A DNA stretch of 64,000 nucleotides from Diplonema japonicum (Eukaryota; Euglenozoa; Diplonemea; Diplonemida; Diplonemidae). The translations under genes were made by a program, and so were the position numbers. The notes under the pieces are model-generated. The model searched no databases. It worked only from the letters and a program-made list of their open reading frames with translations, and was not told where the DNA came from. The DNA lies in the NCBI GenBank assembly GCA_964019335.1, contig OZ025650.1, forward strand, positions 633,001-697,000. The letters run 5' to 3'. Shown here piece by piece: positions 34,801-43,117 of the stretch. Every line of letters starts with the position of its first letter. Position 1 is the stretch's first letter.

Positions 34801-37800
34801 GCTGACAGGCAACATCAGAGGCAATGTGAACGATGTCGTGCGGCTTGTAGAAGTGGACCCGGAAGCTGTATCAGATGCTGCTTGCACAGGTAATGTTATT
34901 GCTTCATGGACCGCGGACGAGGGACTCCTTGGAGTGAGGCAACTGAGATTCACAAAAGTCATTCCCCAATACGCCTCGTATCCTGTGTATGGTGTTGTGT
35001 GTTACAAGTATGAGGCGGTACCGTGGGTGTCGGTGCCGCCATATGTAACAGATGTCAGCGATCTCGTGTTGATACAAGCACCCGTCCCTTCAGGGGCGTA
35101 CCTGTTCCCACCACCCGGTCGTGCTAACGTGCTGAACTTGGAGCTTCGTTTAACTGTATCTAATGCAGACAGCATTGGAAATGGTGATTCCGTGTCTTTG
35201 TCATTAAATGGATGTGCTGGGCCCTTCCTATTCTCGTCAATCAACTCGGGGAACTGGGTCACAACCAACGACGAGTCTCACATCCTGATCAGGGATGCGG
35301 TGTCACCTGCCACGGTCAAGGCGTGTTACAGGAATGTCACCATTGATGTTCCTCAAGAAGTCCCCAACGACCTTGTCATCATGACGGCACGCCCTACATC
35401 CTTCGCTGCCGTGCCATCGTCGCCACGGGCTGGACAATACCTTCGCATCGAGTACCTTGATGGTCCATCAGCAACAGATACAGCAGTATTCCCTCGGATC
35501 GGTGACTTGGCAGATGCAGTCACCCTCACAGCGTGCACAGACACCTCCACCACGGGAACCCTCGTGGCAAGCGCGACGGGTGTCTACACTGATATGTTCT
35601 TCAGCCAGCAGGGCATGTACGAAGTGTGCTACCACACAGCAGAAGGTGCCATCTCCAGGGTGCGCAACACGAATGACGAAGCAGTGATCAGAATCAACCC
35701 CCCGAACCCCACAGGATACACTGTAGTGCCTGTGAAGGTATATGCCGGCAACGATGCTCGCGTCTCGTTCCAAGGCACCGGTTTAACTGCGTTGGATGAG
35801 GTCAGGGTCGTGAAAGGAGACTGCTGGACCCCCACCGAAGTGCTCCACAATGCTGTTGTGGAAGGTGTTATGATGACGGAGGCATTCTTCACGCTGCAGA
35901 GGAGGCCTTCTGCAGAGCAGCTTACAATGTGTTACAAGTTAGCATCGGAGTCCGTGTGGAACATGGTTGGTGTGGCAGGAAGCTTCGTGGTTAACGCGCC
36001 CAACCCCAGTGCGTACAGCATCTTTCCCGTGGTGCCAAGGGTCAGGCAGCAGCTTACCATCACAGTGACGGGCTCTGACCTTGTTGATACTGACACGATC
36101 AAGATAGTTCAAAACGGTGAATCATGTGAAGCTAGTGCGGCATTGGGTGTGTTGGAAGCAAACCCTAGTAGCTCTTCGTGGGTGCTGCAAAATAACGGCG
36201 ATGCTTATGCATCTGTGCTAACTACGGGCACTGTGACCGTATGTTACAAGATGACTGCGGCAGGCTCAAACTGGATTGCCATTGGAAACACCGACGGCAC
36301 CTCGAGGCTGGTGATCGAAGCTGCGCACCCCGAAGCCTACACAACAAATCCAACAGAAGTGCTGTTGGGCGAACAATTTATTGTTTCATTCCAGTCTAGC
36401 CTTCCATTCGTTAATGGGGGCGTTGCAAAACTCATTTATGAAGGACAGACGTGCGACACCGCCGCCCTCACAGAGCTGGTCAGCACGGACAGCCAAAATT
36501 TCGACCCCACTTGGTTCGCTGAGTCCACTGACGGTTTCAATCTCACTGTGTGCTATAAGTTGCCGGCAGCCACCTTTGCTGCACTTCCCGATCCCTTAGT
36601 AGTGAAGGATCAACCGGTGCGCTGTAGTATTCTCTCTTCTCCCCTGATGCCCAGCACGCCAGTGATACCAAGGAAGGGAGTGAACGCCTTGGTGGAACTA
36701 ACACTTCAAGACGATGTTGCCAGCTCATTCGTGTATCCGCGTGAGATCAAGTTCGTGGCGTGGTCCAATGAACCCAACTGCGATACAGCAGCAGCAGAGC
36801 CAGTGGTGACCACGCTGAATTCTGACATGTTGACGTGGCAGGCTTATTTTTCTCACTCTGTAGCATCCACCCTTCGTTTATGCTGGAGGGACACGGCCAG
36901 GAACACCTGGGTTGCAGTCTGCTCATCTTGCTCTCAGGGATCGTGCGCGATCAACGTCGCAGAGCCTAATCCGGTGTCTTACACCACTAACCCAACGACG
37001 GTTTTCGCTGGGCAGACGTTCGACATGACTTTCAGTGGCACAGGCCTGAAGGACGGCGATGCTGTGAGCCTGCACACTGCGACAGACGGTTACTCATGCA
37101 GTACCCCCGACGTGCTGCGAGGCAATATTAACTTGTTCTTCACTGTGACTATAAGCAGACAACTCACAGGTAGGTACCACGTGTGCTACGCTGTTTCTGG
37201 TGAGTCTGGATTTGTCCAGATGGCGGAGGTTCTGGTAGTCTCCCCCTTCGTTTCATGTAATGTCAAGCCGTCAAATGAAATGGGATCGACTGTGACAGTA
37301 CAGACAAGAGGCCTCTCGAGGATTTCCCCTGTCCCCCCTGCTGCCCAGTCTGGGTACACTCTCATCTCTACAACTGGTGCAAAGCTTGGCTTCGCTTCCG
37401 ACGCTTCATGTGCGAATCCTACAGTGGTACCCACGGACAACGGTTTCTATGTCCCTTTTACGCCAACAGACGCGCAGGTAGGGGATGATTGGTACGCTTG
37501 TATGGAACCCGCAACTGGTGGGTGGGCCGCGATGTGCAAGGCGGAGATTACACAGGGCCTTCTGCTTGATTCTTGCACGCAACCTGCAATGATTCTCAGT
37601 GGCCAACATGTGACCCTCACTTTTGGACAGATCGGGTCATCAAGGGTAGCAGCTGTAAAGGATGGGACGGTTTGTTCGGCAGCGCCGTCGAGTAGCTTTC
37701 AGGTCACCACAACGGAAGGAGGCGGAGAGATTGCTGTTCTGAGTGAACCACTTACGGAGGGGAGGTACTTCGTGTGCATCCTTGACATCAGTGTTGTCGA

Positions 37801-40800
37801 CACTGTGTATGCAACACAAGGGTGTGCCTTTGAAGTAGACCCATCTGCCCCTGATGCCATTTCCCTGCTGCGCAATTGTGACAATGAGGGGTCTATGGCA
37901 ACAGTGGTGGTCACCTTCCCATCGAACCATCCGAAGAATGTCCTCCCAAGTATCAACGACAAGGCGGCTGTTGTTGCGTCGCCTTCGACGTGCAGTGCTC
38001 CCACCCCAGTTGTCTCCGTGTCATTGGTCACAAACCCGTACAATGCGCAGCTCCCGGCATTGCGTCTTGCGCAAGGTGAGTGGGATGTTTGCTACCAAGT
38101 GGAAAATGGTAGCTGGGCACGCGTCAGCACGTTCGTCATTGGTGCCATGCATCCAAGCAGCTTTAGCGCTACGCCCGACACGCAACGTGCGGGGCAGACA
38201 CTCCAGATGATGTTCATGCCCCCTGGCGGCGAGTTGCTTAGTCCTGGAACGGACAGCGTCGGGTTTTCGAGAGACGCAGTTTGTTCTGCACCTGTTACTT
38301 ACGAAACGGTGAGCGGGACCACGCAGGCGACAGCAATAAATCACATGTTCGATAGCGAAGGTCAATTCTATGCGTGCTACAGGGTAGGGAACTGCCCTGC
38401 GGTGTCGCTGCCAGTAACTATTGCACCATTCCATCCTTCAGGATGCTCTGTGCCTGCAAAGCTCCGTGCAGGAACGACGTTCACGCTGGGAGTGTCTGGA
38501 CAACAGGGATTTATGTCCACAGATGTAGTGAAATTTGTGGGGAGTACGAGACTATGTACCGATGAGGAACCGCCTGCTGCAGGCACCACAGAACTCGCAG
38601 TGCAGCTGATGAGCTCTGGTGCAGAGGTCTTTGTACCGTTCTTCGAGAACGCGAACCCCCCTTCAGAGCAGACGTATAAAGTGTGCTACAAGCTGACGGG
38701 GGAAAGCTACGCGCAGATCAACGGGGCCTGTGAGGCTACGATATTACCCAGGAACCCGATTGCATTCGTTACAGAACCCACACTGCCCATCTCACGCATG
38801 GCATTCAACATCAGCTTCAAAGGCGACACACTGCTGCAGGGTGATAGGACCCATATCACCACGGCTGCCTGTTCAGCGCTGGGTACGACAGACGGCGTTG
38901 GTGTCGAGATAGTCAGCCTCACTGACTCATGGACAAACAGCATCCTGATTTACGAGCCATCCACAGAACACAACGTCTGCTACTACTCCGCAGACGCAGC
39001 GTCCTGGGCCACCATGCTCGAAACAATCACCTTTGCTCCATCTAACCCCATGAACTTCACAATGGTGCCTAGCGGGTACCCATCCCCCTTGTCGGGCGTC
39101 ATCTTCGGCTTACACTTCAACCGTGCTTACGACCTGCAGGGCACCATGTACGGCGCCCTATCCGCCACCGATGTGCTGTACCTGCAGTCAGAGGTTGGTG
39201 AAAAGCATGAGTTCCTCCCCAGCAGGATTGAGAGCAGTGGCAGTGTGGCTGTGTTCGAAATATCCCTCAAAAATGAAACCTACACCCTGCAGTACATCCG
39301 GTACAGGAATGAGCCGCATCTTACCGAAGAAGTCATCCACTTCGAAACTATGCTCGTGTATAAGAACCCATACGGCTTCACTTTGCAGAAGGCAGCCGAT
39401 GCCAGAGTGCAGCAAAGACTTACACTCGTAATGTCTGGTCGGGGACTAGTGCCCCCTGTAGAAGGGGTACTGGACACACCAACAGAGACAGACATCAGGA
39501 ACGCTGACAAAATCCGCGTGCTACCCGTGGACACTGCCATGACCAATGATGAGCTGTGCAACGCGAACTTGTCGACGTTGTCATTTGTGTCACCCCTGTA
39601 CGCTGCCTCGAATGGCGCTTCAAAGATTGATATCATGTTCAGCAAGCCTGCTGACTACACAGTGTGCTACTCCAGGAGGAACACGGGGTCGTGGAGTTCC
39701 GTTCCCCTTCTGGCTACGGGTTGCACAGGCACGTGTCCCATTGTTCCTGACACACCTCTTTCCGTGGATGAGGCTGTATCCCCACCGTGGGCCTCGGTAA
39801 AGGGCACGGACGTCGCGACCCTTGAGGACTTGCCCGTTCAGGTGACGTATGCCAATGACCCCCGTTGGAGTGCTGGAGACGTGGTTGTAACTATAGACGC
39901 TGCTGACAACTGCGGGCCAGGTACAACAACGATAGAGGGTGGAAACGCAACGCTGGCACCAAGTCTGGATAGCCCTACCGCTACCTTCGGTGTGCGCATC
40001 AACGTGACTGGTACTTACAAATTCTGTTACTTTTCACCACTTGTTGCGCCATCAGGCGAATGGACGGAGCTTCTCCCTGACTTCACGGTTACACAAGAGG
40101 CGCCCAATGGTTTTGACATATCGCCTTTCCCACGTGCGGGTGGTACCTCTATCACCATCCAGCTGACAAACGATGGCGAGGCATGGCAGTTCACAAGCGA
40201 GGCACGGGCCGCTATCCTGGCAGCCCCCTTGTTCGGTGTCGTGGCAGGCAATGACCCCAACCTGTGCACAGGCACAGTGGGTATCCCCGACTGGGTTACG
40301 ATGTTGGAGCAGACGTCGGGCGTGTACCGGTTCAGCCTGTCGGGCAACAAGACAGGCGGTTGGGTCAGCTTCTGTATCACACCCAGCCCGTGCCCTTCTA
40401 TGGCAGAGTGCACTAGATTCCTTGGTGCAGCCCAGCTGGAACCCGTGGGGATGACTGGGTTCACCTACAACAATGTCACGTCGACTCTTTCGGTGCACGG
40501 CGAAGGCCTTTCGACAGGCGACAGGGTCAGCACAGGTGAAGTAGGCAAGGGGTCTTGTGTGGCAGGAGATCTTGTCCCGCTAACAAGCAGCTACATCGCA
40601 GATACTCCAAACATGGTGTCAGACGATGGGAGGCTTGCGAAGTTCCCAGCTGTGCTGAGCCCCGCTGACTCTATCCAAGTGTGCTACAAAATGGCAGACC
40701 AGACGACAGCTGCACCAGTAACGAACGTAGATACGGGGAATAATGTGTTGGCAGGCCCTGTGGCTGCCTCTGTAGACCGCACTGAGTGCACAGGGTCTGT

Positions 40801-42208
40801 CACCACTTACATCAACGGGACAAGCACGGGACAGTTCGCAGTTAGGCATCTGGACGCAGCCGGAGGGCTCATGGGAATCACAGGAACTGCGCTCAACATC
40901 ATTGTAAGCGAGCAGCCGGTAGACGCGTCGGTGACGTGGGGCGACCCGCAGTGGAATGCTGACTTCTCCGTCGTCACCATTTTCAATATCCAAGTTGACG
41001 TGGTGGGGAAGTACACTTTGAAAGCAGTCTCCACAATCCCAAGCACCTCAGGCGCCAGCAAGATGCTGGAATCTACTTGCGAAAGTTTCTTAGGGCTGGT
41101 GACCGATGTTACTGCGCCGAAAACTGCGGAACCAACTGCGACACCCACCGCGCAGCCGACAGCAAACCCTGCACCCACACCCGTTCCTACTGTCGCAGTG
41201 TCAGACGATGACTGTTCGGGGAATGACATCTGTGCGATCCACTTCATCATTATCGGTTGTGTCATAGTATTCGGGATAGCTGTGGCCTTGGCGGCAGTGT
41301 TCTTGGCACGTTCTTCAAGCCAACCAGACGTCACGATGCCCGCTGTGTCGCTACCGTCGCTCCGTCCTCCGTACTGGGAGAAGACAGGGTCGCAGTACCC
41401 ATCAGCGGACTTCAAGCATATCACACCCTCGCAGCACGACGTGGAGATGGGGAAGCTGGGACCCTCGCCAATGCGGCAGTCGTCGATGCACCCATCGTCA
41501 ATGCACCCATCGTCGATGCACCCTTCAATGGGGATGGTGGGGAAGGCCGACTCTGGGGTATACTCTGCGTCAGAGCCGATTCCTTTGCCTGCAGAACACA
41601 CACGATTGCCAGGTGCGAGAAGTCCTGAATTAACGCCACCTCCTAGACAGCTGAGAGATATTTCACCGGAGTATTCTGAAGAAGAAGGTGAAGAGGACAC
41701 CATTGGGCAGGGGCTGGACACACCTGTCGTGATGAGCTCCACACCGAAGATGAGCGTTCAGAAGCGCAGTGTGCCTGAAGAAGAAAAACAGAAGGATGCC
41801 AGCGAGCAAAAGGCAGAGGGGATGGAAATGTCCTTGAGCGAGAGCGATATGTCACGAAGCGAGAGGAAGCAGAAGAAGCATAAAAAATCGAAGAAAAGCA
41901 AAAAGGAGAAAAAGGAGAAGAAATCCAAAAAGAAAAAGTCGAAAGAGCTGCACTTTGACTCAGACACCGAAGACACGTTGCCTACCCAGCAATCGTCTGC
42001 TAGGAAGCAACCTTCTCCTCTTCTTGCAGCACCGTCGCCTTTAGTTCCTCAAGACTCTGTTAGAAAGACACATGATAAAGCGTTCCAGCCAACTGAACAG
42101 CCTTCCGAGAAAGTGAGAAGTTGTAAACACGCAAGTGAGTATGTGTCAGGGGAGAATGAAGAAGAGGGAAAAAAAAAAAAAAAAAAAAAACTAAAACAGT
42201 ATCCGTAA
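25862..42208 (+). CDS. Giant type I membrane protein with ~45 CYK repeats and a LamG-like domain
   Basis: 5448 residues in one uninterrupted exon. It starts with a signal peptide (RCLLVVLQLLLLSINPAEG) and ends with a Thr/Pro stalk (TAEPTATPTAQPTANPAP), a transmembrane helix at ~5124-5150 (AIHFIIIGCVIVFGIAVALA) and a ~300-residue cytoplasmic tail with a Lys-rich block. Between lie about 45 diverged repeats of ~110 residues. Each typically has a Pro/Asn-rich start, a beta-rich stretch with a G-L-x-x-x-D-x-V core, one internal Cys, and ends in G-x-Y-x-V-C-Y-K; the paired Cys suggest one disulfide per Ig/IPT-like sandwich. Residues ~1576-1760 are different and look like a laminin-G/concanavalin-type jelly roll (LTLWAYVDAVDVFTFVDLGG, GKADDVRLYAARLSELQLD). 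A cell-surface or flagellar adhesin/coat role is inference. Confidence 0.9.
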   Translation: MNGTRCLLVVLQLLLLSINPAEGKWAYFFVDVTYTAPGGVGTFTYNLGALLNATLYDDGSGGMTQEPDVIFTVLSTNGCDGAEVQRLSKINSLAYKLSINNGFQVDSRYKLCYIDQASSNNVELASELLVIAPSPPSFTAADWREGFSSAEVTFPVTNDGARVKLISCTTNCNTPFLTPEQCSADTPQVVSSWSAPTVGATSVSFTASLPLSTVGTYRVCWNSNGYWHEVPGVLSILAANPTTFSAGGLASIPRRDGVSLSIEGDFSTSDITAVTLVKSADCTDQITFETVTAIASTSATSRSISVRVLDSPASVALCVTLTNPTSSAIVVTRVPLDGTAAMLTIDAANPISYVTNPAVPRGGQVLTYTFTGTGLTTADEVWFELAAGVCDKNNRISAADIDVVGALTAGAGNTVSLEARFVNNGKSHDVTVCYGKAGGNVAKVEAVGTSGTVQPAVPSKYATAPLVPIARSGVDVTFSNLIDVTPLDLQAGDTVMFVQETEKCATGAALADATQTVTAATEVRVVFRSTGSFRVCYKLASGTWSTVTTSAEPTSDLIFVYPELPVSFNTSVDTLVGSMTFRMHFSEPRTPIAGAPTLSAADLFKIVRWSTDTNTVCATTNDADIFASGQVVKLITGGAETTMRLNEGTYAACYQVSGYDYVAMERDTGGYQITVGPQLVQLQTLLPSTVYGRQTFLVELAPKDDEDALFLYGTGPTSQWCTDSSSATCRCPDPVERPSVAAVPDACCNQRWRVDGRQQGSYVLCLNETMMMGIIPVLSPIPQFATPSVNNARQGQPFRLVFSNSTELSTGSRVTLLVGVCVCSAYAASPCTIQGEYPAEVSGADVVLTVAQGLPTGLFTVCFVNGGDVNDQRHVAVLDAMNAEQLQMTINEADPTRAAFPIGGVLRAMERTTISITMTTFSMADTLWIVTEGAACSDATVHATYHGWESDKIAIVTFLASGRFDLCYKHEAENFFTKIPDPVVVVVQPTFPAFIRTLPEASLNPSVGQTLDVFVNCSDATDSCDANDQVMIVPSGVDCSTPNIMWTETPPLGTGSILQPEGQYFVGNDISITGDVATFVIRELTATGKFTICYKAKNRGSVYFAQVGEVTVYPRNPASFVVNPPAPTARELDVQFTFTGEGLKAEDQVLLAGGDVPCYAFDNQVQQVTLQVSDTTTSKWHLEVPLTDPSLNPVPDSFVSTEASLKRVCYKRNGTRWSSAGEFTVGATNPSFFEITPPRYGIPPNMCQGQQNCPHATVSQYTTVRFVFSSTSQPLAASDVIKVIPYVTGVENQCLEATQQAPADDIHYPVGREVPAMCERDCTSRQPVTFNKQGNYDVCYKLAGRTFSWMGRVTVTTPYAEGFTTPDVGAGHQWSAGEDIVVVVMRMGMAYDTSSDGLFVVDVGQPCILTPPPTNPLRRAGLPLSLIQQSSDSLFQSVEGSFDLCLSRTVNSLGGDAVVIESLVQGGLVVGPSSPLFFATQPYLIAPGTNIATVLLTPPSVAGLELSDANDEMVIVNGPDCNNSNPVGTTMTLQNNGGVFTSWGSKAAGTYTICYKRGDGAWSIVPRKIEPYMLVGFSGPRSTGLVAEAVAVAGGLTQTHTNLTLGSFLDLTNPTITTTTHLPPSTDVTLTLWAYVDAVDVFTFVDLGGSMVFTSTDTGTLAFEMGGNTFDTTVTYPIGEWGFIQYIYSVADKTLTVRVNNEDFSAPISVPAIAFTSQIQVQLFEGFTGKADDVRLYAARLSELQLDAVLAIGSSGLGPAASGSQSLTVVTIPTQYNTEKEVRTNGPVVFQFANNNPNAVLLTSGDKTTLTQAECSTVQAADGDIVTPAATGLTSTYNLAVAPTPGVWNLCYKPLLGEWAALLPVTVLPASPASVSVASEFFAGQQVPMTFNEVQCSGGAPCPEEDAPLSSADEVMLSTSSDCTSPVVQNVTIVMLRAPRVTSTSVFYICYKRTSPPTHPLTDLWVNVASSSITVHAQEPTFTLSPASVASMVEGQEITFATPSGMFTGDRMQLLVAPTNDLYYEDPCMAITPPAAQVGTVVMGSVFSLPGRAEGAYRVCYLRGTGGASVWGSLDTLAVVTAANPSTYTYTPNPAYEGQTLDIRFTFTAPLEGVIGIVPEGTGCDGVMSTDRADTPLVYNAAAQGRYTVCWNNGVYRAFDVFTVNPPNPRQWEVSPQFPDEGQDISITFTGENLAGGEAKITSGSCSGAGNVSVDLQVSSTFAVATWRGADIYEGTFKVCYKLAGSVYTQPPGPDLIIGKNPWKWTMTSGDARRYSGLVTLEFVGAGLQNTDEVYLAPSTAPCSDINGLTVTGVMSELVTATLCPVLADGSYKICYKRGTAYIEVPPFFVVTAPPSITAPTTLAPRVSEIIEITVQSINPNPVLTVESSDSLGTCVFTAGALGWYEVVSSDVTTATIRLAFASEGSFHMLVDGAAGVTGADLVVFNVAEVVPSVYSPTQVESGAEVRFTFMDAPTETAQLMVSRSNRCDAPCIPPQCYGAELNSDGAFPSTSAIQVALPALNVTLCYRRSGGGWIPMPTPFEVIDSSIASVVSCPGSGVISFGQVLSFTIDGSNLMGGDELALVSGTSCANANRFSVLISDPTATTQNLPLTGNTPSEDTQYYLCYTSDSMAHNLSAVLGASGRVLVVQATTTISMRPNPVRQGQLNTRVVFSKDVVEVAVFQGTDAKRCDETCATRTSAALGVRTNSDLGASLASNTLDLSSTNVPLTATGDFVVCYQASNFGTLSYGGSFRVGDRDPSSYAALPAVLHAGETATITFSASTVSANNGAALIESTGQCSDTSGHLAFANKNNAATFTFVLPPSETVKQYRVCYLDERGWVEVTDPGLLVVKRSEPFTVSITPLELLHGRRVSLSVTGDDVGTDDTMVVIVAGSSCDTPTKACTDCTVTSTSGSPVLQNLPLAEGDYNLCYKLSQGVFFKVVTFTMGNPSELVFTVSPANPATYSVFPETLEGGQETQLTLTGNIRGNVNDVVRLVEVDPEAVSDAACTGNVIASWTADEGLLGVRQLRFTKVIPQYASYPVYGVVCYKYEAVPWVSVPPYVTDVSDLVLIQAPVPSGAYLFPPPGRANVLNLELRLTVSNADSIGNGDSVSLSLNGCAGPFLFSSINSGNWVTTNDESHILIRDAVSPATVKACYRNVTIDVPQEVPNDLVIMTARPTSFAAVPSSPRAGQYLRIEYLDGPSATDTAVFPRIGDLADAVTLTACTDTSTTGTLVASATGVYTDMFFSQQGMYEVCYHTAEGAISRVRNTNDEAVIRINPPNPTGYTVVPVKVYAGNDARVSFQGTGLTALDEVRVVKGDCWTPTEVLHNAVVEGVMMTEAFFTLQRRPSAEQLTMCYKLASESVWNMVGVAGSFVVNAPNPSAYSIFPVVPRVRQQLTITVTGSDLVDTDTIKIVQNGESCEASAALGVLEANPSSSSWVLQNNGDAYASVLTTGTVTVCYKMTAAGSNWIAIGNTDGTSRLVIEAAHPEAYTTNPTEVLLGEQFIVSFQSSLPFVNGGVAKLIYEGQTCDTAALTELVSTDSQNFDPTWFAESTDGFNLTVCYKLPAATFAALPDPLVVKDQPVRCSILSSPLMPSTPVIPRKGVNALVELTLQDDVASSFVYPREIKFVAWSNEPNCDTAAAEPVVTTLNSDMLTWQAYFSHSVASTLRLCWRDTARNTWVAVCSSCSQGSCAINVAEPNPVSYTTNPTTVFAGQTFDMTFSGTGLKDGDAVSLHTATDGYSCSTPDVLRGNINLFFTVTISRQLTGRYHVCYAVSGESGFVQMAEVLVVSPFVSCNVKPSNEMGSTVTVQTRGLSRISPVPPAAQSGYTLISTTGAKLGFASDASCANPTVVPTDNGFYVPFTPTDAQVGDDWYACMEPATGGWAAMCKAEITQGLLLDSCTQPAMILSGQHVTLTFGQIGSSRVAAVKDGTVCSAAPSSSFQVTTTEGGGEIAVLSEPLTEGRYFVCILDISVVDTVYATQGCAFEVDPSAPDAISLLRNCDNEGSMATVVVTFPSNHPKNVLPSINDKAAVVASPSTCSAPTPVVSVSLVTNPYNAQLPALRLAQGEWDVCYQVENGSWARVSTFVIGAMHPSSFSATPDTQRAGQTLQMMFMPPGGELLSPGTDSVGFSRDAVCSAPVTYETVSGTTQATAINHMFDSEGQFYACYRVGNCPAVSLPVTIAPFHPSGCSVPAKLRAGTTFTLGVSGQQGFMSTDVVKFVGSTRLCTDEEPPAAGTTELAVQLMSSGAEVFVPFFENANPPSEQTYKVCYKLTGESYAQINGACEATILPRNPIAFVTEPTLPISRMAFNISFKGDTLLQGDRTHITTAACSALGTTDGVGVEIVSLTDSWTNSILIYEPSTEHNVCYYSADAASWATMLETITFAPSNPMNFTMVPSGYPSPLSGVIFGLHFNRAYDLQGTMYGALSATDVLYLQSEVGEKHEFLPSRIESSGSVAVFEISLKNETYTLQYIRYRNEPHLTEEVIHFETMLVYKNPYGFTLQKAADARVQQRLTLVMSGRGLVPPVEGVLDTPTETDIRNADKIRVLPVDTAMTNDELCNANLSTLSFVSPLYAASNGASKIDIMFSKPADYTVCYSRRNTGSWSSVPLLATGCTGTCPIVPDTPLSVDEAVSPPWASVKGTDVATLEDLPVQVTYANDPRWSAGDVVVTIDAADNCGPGTTTIEGGNATLAPSLDSPTATFGVRINVTGTYKFCYFSPLVAPSGEWTELLPDFTVTQEAPNGFDISPFPRAGGTSITIQLTNDGEAWQFTSEARAAILAAPLFGVVAGNDPNLCTGTVGIPDWVTMLEQTSGVYRFSLSGNKTGGWVSFCITPSPCPSMAECTRFLGAAQLEPVGMTGFTYNNVTSTLSVHGEGLSTGDRVSTGEVGKGSCVAGDLVPLTSSYIADTPNMVSDDGRLAKFPAVLSPADSIQVCYKMADQTTAAPVTNVDTGNNVLAGPVAASVDRTECTGSVTTYINGTSTGQFAVRHLDAAGGLMGITGTALNIIVSEQPVDASVTWGDPQWNADFSVVTIFNIQVDVVGKYTLKAVSTIPSTSGASKMLESTCESFLGLVTDVTAPKTAEPTATPTAQPTANPAPTPVPTVAVSDDDCSGNDICAIHFIIIGCVIVFGIAVALAAVFLARSSSQPDVTMPAVSLPSLRPPYWEKTGSQYPSADFKHITPSQHDVEMGKLGPSPMRQSSMHPSSMHPSSMHPSMGMVGKADSGVYSASEPIPLPAEHTRLPGARSPELTPPPRQLRDISPEYSEEEGEEDTIGQGLDTPVVMSSTPKMSVQKRSVPEEEKQKDASEQKAEGMEMSLSESDMSRSERKQKKHKKSKKSKKEKKEKKSKKKKSKELHFDSDTEDTLPTQQSSARKQPSPLLAAPSPLVPQDSVRKTHDKAFQPTEQPSEKVRSCKHASEYVSGENEEEGKKKKKKKLKQYP
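41480..41524 (+). repeat. 15-bp tandem repeat in the giant gene's tail
   Basis: Three copies of TCGTCRATGCACCCW, in frame, encoding three SSMHP units in the cytoplasmic tail, followed by a partial copy. Confidence 0.8.
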
Positions 42209-42674
42209 TTGTGACAAGTGCATGCTTCCCCGTGAGTGAGAGGAAGATTTTTTGAAACTTTTTTTTTCTTCACCTGCGTCTTAGGCTTTTTTTGGAAAAA
42301 CGCAATCACATTTAGAAATTAAAAAAAAAAAAAAAATAGTCGGAGTATTCAGTCCTTTTTCTCTTTTTTTTTTTCTTCTCCATCTTTCATTTTTTTTTTA
42401 AAAGTCCTCGTCATTCTCCATTTGAGGGAATTTCTTCTTCAGGGAGAAGAGGGAGGAAAAAAAAAAAACGATTAAAATTAGTTTTTTTTTTCTTGTCACA
42501 CTCAGTTTTTTTATTTCTTCCTGATGATATCGATAGATTTCTTTTTTTTTTTTCTTTTTATACTTGTCAGCACCGACTCTCTTTCGCTGGTTCTTTTTTA
42601 CCCTTTTGTCAAGCGTCTTAGTCTATTTTTTTCTTTTTTGCAGTGGATATGAAACAAAGAAAAGAAAAAGATAC

Positions 42675-42707
<33 letters not shown>

Positions 42708-43117
42708 AAAGGGCGAAAACGGAAAATTGAGAATGAAACAAAAGAACCCGAACTGGAGAGCAGTTCTTTTTAGAGAAAAAAAATTATAGAAAAAGAAAAA
42801 AAAAAATCCCATCTGTTTTTTACCTATGTTATTTCCCCTCTCCCTTACCTTCCCCTCTGGGATGAAAATCACCGCCATCCGTCCTTTCTGTTTTCTTTTT
42901 TTTTTTCTTTTTTTTTTTTACTCGGGGCCCCTTTATCTGGTTATGTGTGTGTATACTCCTATAGGGGAGAAAAAAAAAGAAGGAAACAAACGAGTCCCCT
43001 CCCCCCCAAAAAAAAGACACCCTCCCCATTGCAATTATTTCGCATCCGTGAAAAACAAAAAAAACAACAACAACAACAACAGAAAAAGGGGAGAGGAGGG
43101 GCAAAATAAGAGAAATA
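42209..43117. other. Homopolymer spacer, no gene seen
   Basis: T and A runs (A run over 25 nt near 42676-42703), pyrimidine tracts at 42480-42560 and 42888-42920, and a CAACAACAAC track near 43062-43080 just before the next gene. Open frames are low-complexity. Confidence 0.55.

Noticed and set aside
40807-41742. 311-codon minus-strand frame
   Set aside because: Lies wholly inside the giant gene, whose plus-strand reading has the transmembrane segment and stalk; it is a shadow.
25862-42208. Treating the CYK repeats as a DNA tandem repeat or satellite
   Set aside because: The repeats are recognisable only in protein; nucleotide sequence is too diverged to form a tandem array.
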